Origin: Eubacteriales bacterium
GTDB lineage: Bacteria > Bacillota_A > Clostridia > Christensenellales > Aristaeellaceae
Reading direction: 5' to 3'
NCBI GenBank assembly: GCA_028692205.1
Contig: JAQUXV010000072.1
Coordinates: forward strand, 1 to 9,605
DNA length: 9,605 nt
The notes under the pieces were generated by a model. It did no database searches. It had not been told where the DNA came from and saw nothing but the letters and a program-made list of their open reading frames with translations. Shown here piece by piece: positions 1 through 5,109 of this stretch; position 1 is the first letter of the stretch, and each line of letters begins with the position of its first letter. Both the position numbers and the translations under genes were made by a program.

Positions 1-79
1 ATTTTTGAGCGCAGAAAAAAGACGTTTCTACCCGGCCAGAAAACCCTATGTTTCTTCGGTTCTGCGTGCTTGTTGGTTC

Positions 80-93
80 GGTAATCGTTTACC
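80..93. promoter_or_regulatory. LacI-type operator over the start site of the leftward promoter
   Basis: GGTAATCGTTTACC is a near-perfect palindrome centred on CG: the outer five bases of each half are complementary, with one mismatched pair inside. LacI/GalR-family operators typically have this shape, with a CG centre and abutting half-sites. It covers the predicted start site just downstream of the -10 box, a position suited to repression. The GGTAAAC/GTTTACC half-sites recur in the larger inverted repeat at 401-428. The identity of the regulator is unknown. Confidence 0.5.
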
Positions 94-95
94 CT

Positions 96-124
96 AATAT
101 ATCATCCGAACCCGACGCTGTCAA
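96..124 (-). promoter_or_regulatory. Strong leftward promoter for a gene beyond the left edge
   Basis: On the minus strand there is a perfect -35 TTGACA (124-119), a 17-base spacer and a -10 TATATT (101-96), one mismatch from consensus. Transcription would start near 88-90 and run off the left end of the window; no start codon with a good ribosome site occurs before the edge. The GC-rich surroundings make a chance match of both boxes at ideal spacing unlikely. The adjacent palindrome at 80-93 suggests a regulated promoter. Confidence 0.75.
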
Positions 125-841
125 TAGATTTTTTCCTTTTTGGCGAATTATTTCCCGTATTTCCTTATATAACCCTACGTATATCCCGGTTCCGGTTCCT
201 TTTGTGGATACTTCTTTCATACTTTAATTAATGTAGTGAAATATGTTGTCGCCTGCTCCTTTTATGATCAATCGGCAGCCCGCTCACAGGAAACCCTTGT
301 TGATAAAGGATTTCCCGCTTCGCGCAAACCTCGCCTCCCACCGTTGGGATGCCCGCCTCCGTGTCCCGGCACAAACGCAATTGTCTGAAAACGGTTTATT
401 TGAGGTAAACAACGCTTTGTTTACCTCACTAAGTCGTTATATAACCTTTTACTCCCCGTTGCCATCGCCATTCCCACCCCGGGCAGCTCCTTCCGGCGCC
501 TTATCCCAGCACTCCGACGCCACCGTGCAGCGGTGTATCGGCTGCGCTCTACAACCACGTGTATTCTGTGACCCGTGTCCGCTTGTTCGTCCCCGCCGGG
601 AGAAAACCCCTCGAAAAGTGCCCGTCCCCCGCGGTTGAAGGCTGCGACGAGGGACAGACAACCACTTTTATTCAAACTTTTTTCAAGCCGTTCTCTCCAC
701 CGGCTATCGACATTCGGCTGGTTTTGGAAAATGTTAATCCGGTGAAACGCCTTCTTCGACCCACTGCCCGATATACCATACCCGCCCATCCGCAGTTGCG
801 GACAGGCGCGGGGGGTGTTTTCTATATAAAAAAATAGCCCC
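125..841. other. Long intergenic stretch without a convincing gene
   Basis: This stretch contains several open frames up to 140 codons on both strands, but none has a ribosome site and a recognisable protein together. The longest (minus strand, 843-421) starts inside the terminator T-tract of the deaminase gene and has a low-complexity Arg/Gly/Ser-rich composition typical of chance frames in GC-rich DNA. Base composition is lower in GC between about 120 and 250 and 390 and 460, as expected of regulatory DNA. The only strong element seen is the inverted repeat at 401-428. A small hairpin near 789-804 (TCCGC-type arms) has no clear role. Confidence 0.5.
401..428. repeat. Perfect 12-bp inverted repeat, operator-like
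   Basis: TGAGGTAAACAA (401-412) and TTGTTTACCTCA (417-428) are exact reverse complements separated by the four bases CGCT. No T-tract follows on either strand, so it is not an intrinsic terminator. It carries the GGTAAAC/GTTTACC half-sites seen in the operator at 80-93, but spaced further apart. A weak plus-strand promoter (TTGTTT at 417-422, 17 bases, TATAAC at 440-445) would overlap it, though no gene follows. It is best read as a protein-binding site or cruciform-forming element. Confidence 0.6.
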
Positions 842-877
842 AAAAAGCCGGGTCATGCCCCGCAGGCATTCCCGGCT
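842..877 (-). terminator. Intrinsic terminator of the deaminase gene
   Basis: In minus-strand sense there is a long hairpin: AGCCGGG (877-871) pairs with CCCGGCT (852-846), and inside it ATGCC (869-865 region) pairs with GGCAT (859-855), with a five-base loop. The hairpin runs straight into TTTT (845-842). It lies about 30 bases after the stop codon at 907. The structure and U-tract are textbook for factor-independent termination. Confidence 0.9.
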
Positions 878-906
878 GCGTGTTTTATGTGGATCCCGGT
901 TTTTCG

Positions 907-2271
907 CTATCCTTCACTCCGGCGCAGCAAATCCTCCGCCAGCGCGTTCGCCTTTTCCGCCGTGCGTTCCTCGTCAATCCCCGTCAGGCGGCCCTCTCTG
1001 ACCACGATTTTCCCATTGACCGCCACAACTTTCGCCGGTCGCGCATAGCCGACCGTACCCAACAGGTTCGCCGGGTCACGTCGCGCGCCCGCCAGTTCCG
1101 GCAGGTTCGCGTCCAGCAAAAAGAAATCCGCAGCCTTGCCCACTTCCAAACTCCCGATATCGTCCCGCCCCAGCAGCCGGGCGCTGCCGCGGGTTGCAAT
1201 CTTCAGCAGGTCATACCCCGTGGGCGCGTCCGCGCTGTAGGTAAGCCGGTGCAGCAGGTACGCTGTGCGAATTTCCGCAAGGAGGTTGGAGTTATCGTTG
1301 CTCGCGCTGCCGTCCACCGCCAACCCCAGCGGCACGCCTAGCTTCAGCATATCGGGCACACGGCACACGCCGGACGCCAGCTTCATGTTGGAGGCCGGGC
1401 AGTGCGCGACGCCGGTTTTGGTTTCCGCCAACAGCCTCAATTCCTCGTCGTTAAACCAGATGCCGTGCGCAAACCATACGTCTTCCCCCAGCCAGCCGCA
1501 CTCCCGCATATATTCCAGCGGGCGCATGCCCAGCGTCTGCAGGCAAAAGTCGTTTTCATCCCGCGTTTCGCCAAGGTGCGTATGCAGCCGCACGCCGAGG
1601 CTGCGCGCCAGCTTGGCCGATTCCTTCAGCAAATCGGTGGTAACGCTGAAAGGCGAGCACGGCGCCCACGCCACGCAGCGCATGGAAAAGCGGGACGGAT
1701 CGTGAAACTTCTCCACCAGCCGCTGACTGTCTTTCAGAATGGTATCCACACTCTGCACCAGATCGTCCGGCGGCAGGCCGCCGTCGCTTTTCCCGCGGGA
1801 CATGCTTCCCCGCGTGGCATAAAACCGCATGCCCAGCGCCTCCGCCGCCGCGAACTGCATTTCCAGAAAATGCTCCGCTCCCTGTTTCGGGAACACATAA
1901 TGGTGATCCAGGCAGGTGGTGCAGCCATAGCGCAGCAGCTCGCCCATGCCGGACAGCGCGCCGTAGTATACGCAGTCGTCGTTCAGGCCGCGCCAGATTT
2001 CATAAAGTGTGGTCAGCCAATCGAACAGTTCCATGCGCTGCACCTGCGGCAGGTTGCGCGTAAACGTCTGGTACAGGTGGTGGTGGGTGTTCACCAGCCC
2101 CGGATACACATAGCAGTTCCGAGCGTCGATCTCCTCGTCCGCCGTAAACGGCCCCGGCCCGATTGCGCGGATTACGCCGTCCGCCGCCAGCAGGCTGGCG
2201 TTTCTCAACACCCGGTCCTCACCGTCTACGGTAACAATCGCGTCCGCATTGCGAATCAGCAACGTACCCAT
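907..2271 (-). CDS. 8-oxoguanine deaminase-like amidohydrolase
   Basis: This is a 454-residue member of the metal-dependent amidohydrolase superfamily. It closely resembles the 8-oxoguanine deaminases of the cytosine deaminase/AtzB-TrzN branch, which convert 8-oxoguanine to urate and ammonia in the cytoplasm. Visible metal and catalytic residues: H63 and H65 in NTHHHLYQTFTR, H232 and E235 in LHTHLGET, H269 in FAHG, and D320 in AVDGSASND. The segments DHHYVFP, TRGSMSRG and APCSPFSV are also recalled from the characterised Pseudomonas enzyme; this recall is from memory, not a search. The start chosen is 2271 because GGAACGGAGG lies just upstream; the frame stays open to 2340 without a comparable site. 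The gene stands alone, with the nagA terminator upstream and its own terminator at 842-877. An alternative substrate within the family (another aminopurine or a triazine-like ring) cannot be excluded. Confidence 0.88.
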   Translation of the reverse strand: MGTLLIRNADAIVTVDGEDRVLRNASLLAADGVIRAIGPGPFTADEEIDARNCYVYPGLVNTHHHLYQTFTRNLPQVQRMELFDWLTTLYEIWRGLNDDCVYYGALSGMGELLRYGCTTCLDHHYVFPKQGAEHFLEMQFAAAEALGMRFYATRGSMSRGKSDGGLPPDDLVQSVDTILKDSQRLVEKFHDPSRFSMRCVAWAPCSPFSVTTDLLKESAKLARSLGVRLHTHLGETRDENDFCLQTLGMRPLEYMRECGWLGEDVWFAHGIWFNDEELRLLAETKTGVAHCPASNMKLASGVCRVPDMLKLGVPLGLAVDGSASNDNSNLLAEIRTAYLLHRLTYSADAPTGYDLLKIATRGSARLLGRDDIGSLEVGKAADFFLLDANLPELAGARRDPANLLGTVGYARPAKVVAVNGKIVVREGRLTGIDEERTAEKANALAEDLLRRSEG

Positions 2272-2448
2272 GGTTTCGCCTCCGTTCCAAAAACGCGCGC
2301 GAGCTGCCGAAAGCCCGGCTCGATCCCCTTTCGCCGTCAACAGCGTTGATGCCCGGTCGGTTCGGGTTCCCGGTGTTGCCCGCCTCCGGGTTACGATGCC
2401 CCTCCGTTGCCGGCCCTTGCCCCGCGCGCTTCAAGTTTCTATACGCCC

Positions 2449-2477
2449 ACTATACCACGTTCTGTTCTCCCGGAAAA
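2449..2477 (-). promoter_or_regulatory. Possible promoter of the deaminase gene
   Basis: In minus-strand sense there is an extended -10, TGG followed by TATAGT (2457-2449), one mismatch from TATAAT, in otherwise GC-rich DNA. The -35 region 17 bases upstream is a poor TTTTCC. It sits just downstream of the nagA terminator, where a separate promoter is needed, and would give a leader of about 170 bases. A second AT-rich hexamer, TATAGA, follows nearby at about 2443-2438 and could serve instead. Confidence 0.35.
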
Positions 2478-2494
2478 GCGTCCACGGAACGTAG

Positions 2495-2531
2495 AAAACC
2501 CCGCTCACAGCCGGGTGGCTGCAGAGCGGGG
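2495..2531 (-). terminator. Intrinsic terminator of nagBA
   Basis: In minus-strand sense CCCCGCTC (2531-2524) pairs with GAGCGGGG (2506-2499), and inside it CAGCC (2521-2517) pairs with GGCTG (2512-2508) around a four-base loop. TTTT (2498-2495) follows at once. It lies about 100 bases after the nagA stop. It separates the amino-sugar genes from the deaminase gene. Confidence 0.88.
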
Positions 2532-2628
2532 CAGTAATCCATTCATTTACGGCAGCGGAGCGAGGCAGAATTGGGGCCCTTTGCGGCGGCGTTCGCCCGC
2601 CCACCCGAGGTGCGAAACCTTTGTAATG

Positions 2629-3756
2629 TTATGGTTGTAGCTCTTTCCCGGCCAGATAAACCTTTTGCAGCGTCAGGTCCTCACCGCAGAGCAGGCAATC
2701 CGCGCGTTTGCCGACAGCGATCACGCCCACGTCTTCCGTGCCCAGCACACGCGCCGGGTTCGCCGTGGCGCAGCGCAGCGCGTCCGTGAGCGGGATGCCC
2801 ATCGAAACCGCTTCTTTTACGCAGCCGAACAGCATCGCCACCGAACCGGCAATCGTGCCGTCCGCAAGCGTCGCGCGGCCCTCCTGAATCGTCACGCGCT
2901 GACCGCCCAGCAGGCAGCTGCCGCCGTCCGCAAGCCCGGTCGCGGCAATGGCGTCGCTGATCAGGCAAATCCGTTCCGGGCCAAACAGCTTAAACGCGGC
3001 GCGCACAACGCTGGGGTGGATATGCACACCATCGCAGATCAGCTCCACCGTTACGTTGGCGCGCTCCGCCGCCGCGCCGATCACACCCGGCGCGCGGTGC
3101 AGCAGCGGCGGCATGGCGTTGAACAGATGCGTCACGTGGGAAATACCCGCGTCGAAACCCGCGGCGGCGGCGGCGTAATCCGCGTTGGTATGCGCCACGG
3201 AAACCCGCACACCCTCCGCGGCCACCGCGCGAATCAGCACGCCTGCCCCTTCCAGCTCCGGCGCCACGCACACGATGCGGATCATCCCGTCCGCTTCCTT
3301 TTGCAGACGGTAGAACATATTCGCGTCCGGCAGACACAGGTTCTCGGCCGCCTGCGCGCCCTTCTTGGCCGCGTTGAAAAACGGGCCTTCCATGGTCACG
3401 CCGCGAATAACGGCGGCGTTTTCGGGCGCTTCGTCCCGCAGGCGCACCGCTGTGCGGTAGGCCGTGGCAAGCGTTTCTTCCGGCATGGTCATCGATGCGG
3501 GGCTGAAGCTCGTTACCCCCGTACCGGCCAGAAAACGGGCCATTTTCACCAGCCCGTCGTAGTTCCCGTCGGAGAAATCCGCTCCGCTGTTGCCGTGCAG
3601 GTGAATATCAATCAGCCCCGGCAGCAGCAGCGCGCAGCCTTCGGGCGCTTCGTCGTTCCGCAAGGCAAGGCGGACAAACCGCCCGCCCTCCATTTCCACA
3701 TCGCCATAGTGGAAAGCAAAGTCTTCTCCATAGAATAAAACGCCTTGTAACAGCAT
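2629..3756 (-). CDS. nagA: N-acetylglucosamine-6-phosphate deacetylase
   Basis: NagA removes the acetyl group of GlcNAc-6-phosphate in the cytoplasm, giving glucosamine-6-phosphate and acetate, the step before NagB. The 375-residue product has the full amidohydrolase-fold pattern: H52 and H54 in DIHLHG, E123 in TMEGPF, H189 in VAHT, H210 in HVTHLFNAM, the substrate-binding DGVHIH at 242-247, and the catalytic D268 in LISDAI. The length matches the usual 375-395. The HxH pair together with E123 fits the two-metal site of the Bacillus enzyme, though this is not proven by sequence alone. GGGAGGA stands just before the ATG. It follows nagB after 149 bases with no terminator or clear promoter between, so the two are probably co-transcribed; a strong terminator follows. 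Confidence 0.97.
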   Translation of the reverse strand: MLLQGVLFYGEDFAFHYGDVEMEGGRFVRLALRNDEAPEGCALLLPGLIDIHLHGNSGADFSDGNYDGLVKMARFLAGTGVTSFSPASMTMPEETLATAYRTAVRLRDEAPENAAVIRGVTMEGPFFNAAKKGAQAAENLCLPDANMFYRLQKEADGMIRIVCVAPELEGAGVLIRAVAAEGVRVSVAHTNADYAAAAAGFDAGISHVTHLFNAMPPLLHRAPGVIGAAAERANVTVELICDGVHIHPSVVRAAFKLFGPERICLISDAIAATGLADGGSCLLGGQRVTIQEGRATLADGTIAGSVAMLFGCVKEAVSMGIPLTDALRCATANPARVLGTEDVGVIAVGKRADCLLCGEDLTLQKVYLAGKELQP

Positions 3757-3905
3757 TGTTATTCCTCCCGCCGCCAGCCGTTGCCGTCTGTCCGTTTTGG
3801 AAATCCGAGTCCGTCGCCTTTACGTTGCCGGTCGCCGGTTGCGCAGTGTACAGCGGCGTCGCCGTTCTCCTGCCGCGCGGCCCGCGAAACGGCCTAGAAT
3901 GGAAC

Positions 3906-4631
3906 TTATAGTTTGGATGCCGCCGCCCGATCCAGTAAAAAGATCACGTTCGGGTGCGTGCGCAGGATGCTCGCCTGTGTTTCCGGATCAATATCTTCAT
4001 AGATCGCCTTGCGCACAGCCTCGGCCTTATCTTCGCCGGTGGCAATCAGCAGCACGCTTTTCGCGTTCATAATGCTGCCAACGCCCAGGCTGACGGCGCT
4101 GCGGGGCACATCCTCCTCGCGGTTGAAAAAGCGGCGGTTAGCCTCGATGGTGCTTTGCGTAAGGTTGACCACGTGACAGCCATACACAAACTGGTCGGAA
4201 GGCTCGTTGAAACCGATATGGCCGTTGCGGCCGATGCCCAGCAATTGCAGGTCGATGCCGCCCGCGCGGACAATCTCCCGGTCGTAGCGGGCACATTCGG
4301 CGTTCAGGTCGGCGGCGTTCCCGTTGGGGATATGCGTGCGCTCCACAGGCAGATTAATATGATCGAACAGTTCCGTGCGCATAAAATAATGATAGCTGCA
4401 CGGATGCTCCTCCGGCAACTGGCAATACTCGTCCAGGTTGAAGGCGGTCGCGCCGGAAAAATCCAATACGCCCGCCCGGTACAGCCGAATCAACTCCTGA
4501 TAGGTGGGAATCGGGGACGACCCCGTAGCGAGCCCGAGCACCGAGCCGGGTTTTTTTAACAGCTGCGCGCCGATCAGCATCGCCGCCGCCTGCCCTACCT
4601 GTTTCTCATTTGCGTAATGATGAATTTGCAT
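3906..4631 (-). CDS. nagB: Glucosamine-6-phosphate deaminase
   Basis: NagB isomerises and deaminates glucosamine-6-phosphate to fructose-6-phosphate and ammonia, feeding amino sugars into glycolysis. The 241-residue product has the phosphate-loop LGLATGSSP (32-40), the catalytic NLDEY with D67, and GIGRNGHIGFNEP (132-144) with H138 and E143. The C-terminus DRAAASKL is characteristic. Asn rather than Asp at 136 is, to my recollection, usual in the short Firmicute enzymes, which also lack the C-terminal part of the 266-residue allosteric E. coli protein; this suggests a non-allosteric enzyme (inference). The start at 4631 has GGAG eight bases upstream. The frame is open to an ATG at 4679, but that one has no good ribosome site. 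Its promoter is at 4715-4743, giving a leader of about 75 bases. Confidence 0.97.
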   Translation of the reverse strand: MQIHHYANEKQVGQAAAMLIGAQLLKKPGSVLGLATGSSPIPTYQELIRLYRAGVLDFSGATAFNLDEYCQLPEEHPCSYHYFMRTELFDHINLPVERTHIPNGNAADLNAECARYDREIVRAGGIDLQLLGIGRNGHIGFNEPSDQFVYGCHVVNLTQSTIEANRRFFNREEDVPRSAVSLGVGSIMNAKSVLLIATGEDKAEAVRKAIYEDIDPETQASILRTHPNVIFLLDRAAASKL

Positions 4632-4714
4632 CCGCTCATCTCCATAACCAAGCCTGCCAAACCGCTTCAGCAGCGCCATTGTGGTTCGTTCCGGCTTCTT
4701 CGTTGTCCGGTACG

Positions 4715-4743
4715 AGTATAGCAGGGGTTCGCGGATACGTCAA
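4715..4743 (-). promoter_or_regulatory. Promoter of nagBA
   Basis: Minus-strand -35 TTGACG (4743-4738), a 17-base spacer and -10 TATACT (4720-4715) make a near-consensus sigma-A promoter. The start site would be near 4707, about 75 bases before the nagB ATG. The -35 box is overlapped by the palindrome at 4741-4752, so a bound repressor would block polymerase. Confidence 0.82.
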
Positions 4744-4752
4744 TACGTATTG
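4741..4752. promoter_or_regulatory. Palindromic operator on the nagB -35 box
   Basis: CAATACGTATTG is a perfect 12-bp palindrome whose end forms part of the TTGACG box. Its core AATACGTATT recurs exactly at 4786-4795, 44-45 bp away (about four helical turns), a spacing compatible with looping or cooperative binding on one face of the DNA. GntR/HutC-type NagR and ROK-type NagC regulators control nag genes in other bacteria, but this core is not a close match to the sites I know for them. The regulator is not in the window. Confidence 0.6.
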
Positions 4753-4779
4753 CCTTAAACTGTATGTATATTGGCTATT

Positions 4780-4788
4780 TGGTATAAT
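4780..4788 (+). promoter_or_regulatory. Possible divergent extended -10 promoter
   Basis: TGGTATAAT is a perfect extended -10 (TG, one base, TATAAT) on the plus strand, back to back with the nagB promoter. There is no good -35 at 17 bases (CTGTAT at 4760-4765). No convincing plus-strand gene follows; transcription would run through the hairpin-rich region and antisense to the end of the MalG-type gene. Confidence 0.35.
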
Positions 4789-4795
4789 ACGTATT
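4786..4795. promoter_or_regulatory. Second copy of the operator core
   Basis: AATACGTATT repeats the core of the nagB operator exactly. It overlaps the -10 region of a possible divergent promoter on the plus strand. An exact ten-base repeat of a palindrome in one regulatory region is a strong sign of a second binding site for the same protein. Confidence 0.5.
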
Positions 4796-4871
4796 GTTAT
4801 ATTTTGAAAATGCGGGCACATTGCTGCGCCTCAAACTGTGAGCATATCTCTAACCATTCTTTTGCATACTC

Positions 4872-4886
4872 GCAGGCTCGGCCTGC
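4872..4886. other. Short perfect hairpin
   Basis: GCAGGC and GCCTGC are perfect complements around TCG. No T-tract follows on either strand. It lies beyond the diverged repeat copy and may be a weak transcription barrier or simply part of the leader-side DNA. Confidence 0.35.
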
Positions 4887-4924
4887 TCAGAATAGTTCAG
4901 ATACACAAAGCCAAATCGCGCACA

Positions 4925-4993
4925 GGCGGGCGGGTACACAGACGTAGGAACCGCCCGTTGCGGCGCAGGAAGCAACACAAACGGGCCTTTTCA
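4925..4993 (-). repeat. Diverged single copy of the 127-bp repeat core
   Basis: This segment can be aligned by eye to the core of the tandem units at 7811-8234, in the same orientation: the GGGCGGG...TACACAGACGTA...CCGCCC block and the ACAAA...CGGGCCTTTTC block occur in the same order. Two hairpins are preserved although their bases differ: CGGGCGG (4927-4933) with CCGCCCG (4951-4957), containing an inner TAC/GTA pair and a six-base loop ACAGAC; and GCCCGTT (4953-4959) with AACGGGC (4980-4986). The arms overlap, so only one can form at a time. It sits immediately after the importer operon. Confidence 0.6.
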
Positions 4994-4995
4994 GC

Positions 4996-5021
4996 AAGCG
5001 GAGGCGACGCGCCTCGCGCTT
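4996..5021. other. Strong stem-loop downstream of the importer operon
   Basis: AAGCG-GAGGCG (4996-5006) pairs with CGCCTC (5010-5015) and, after one bulged base, CGCTT (5017-5021), around the loop ACG: eleven pairs with a single bulge. In minus sense it comes about 90 bases after the MalG-type stop codon and is followed by GCTGAAAAGGCCCG rather than T's. The stem-loop after the binding-protein gene (8241-8269) has a similar tail, TTGAAAAGGCCCCG. It may protect the mRNA 3' end or act in factor-dependent termination (inference). Confidence 0.55.
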
Positions 5022-5109
5022 CAAACCTTTGACCGATTGCATGCAAAACGCGCTTGCTTTTTCTGTCGCGACCTCGTGGCGGATATGCTTACTTCCGCGC
5101 CGGACGGAG

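Larger units (their letters stand above)
2272..2628. other. Intergenic region between nagA and the deaminase gene
   Basis: These 357 bases hold the nagA terminator (2495-2531), the possible promoter at 2449-2477 and a GC-rich leader of the deaminase mRNA. The leader has a weak five-pair hairpin (2300-2304 with 2318-2322) followed after six bases by five T's in minus sense, too weak to call an attenuator. The part nearest nagA (2532-2628) has GC-rich inverted segments and a short GGGCGGGC...AAAGG.CCCC pattern that loosely recalls the 127-bp repeat unit. No gene is seen. Confidence 0.5.
4796..5109. other. Hairpin-rich gap between the importer operon and nagB
   Basis: No gene is recognised here. 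A plus-strand frame of 64 codons at 4838-5032 is Arg-rich and lacks a ribosome site. In minus-strand sense, going away from the permease gene, the region holds a strong stem-loop (5021-4996), a diverged copy of part of the 127-bp repeat unit (4993-4925), and a six-pair hairpin GCAGGC/GCCTGC (4886-4872). None is followed by a T-tract, so the importer operon has no obvious intrinsic terminator, and some read-through into nagBA is possible. Confidence 0.5.

Noticed and set aside
421..843. A 140-codon minus-strand open frame (and overlapping frames on both strands) left of the deaminase gene
   Set aside because: No ribosome site, start inside the terminator T-tract, low-complexity composition, no family resemblance.
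2289..2322. Attenuator hairpin with five T's just before the deaminase ribosome site
   Set aside because: The stem has only five pairs and the T's begin six bases after it; too weak to call.
1402..2349. Long plus-strand open frames opposite the deaminase, nagA and permease genes
   Set aside because: They are antisense shadows of strongly supported genes in GC-rich DNA, with Arg/His/Gln-rich composition and no families recognised.
3757..3905. Separate promoter or terminator between nagB and nagA
   Set aside because: Small GC-rich hairpins such as CGGC/GCCG are present, but there is no T-tract and no promoter pair; co-transcription is simpler.
4838..5032. Plus-strand 64-codon frame downstream of the divergent promoter
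   Set aside because: Arg-rich, no ribosome site, overlaps the repeat copy and the stem-loop.
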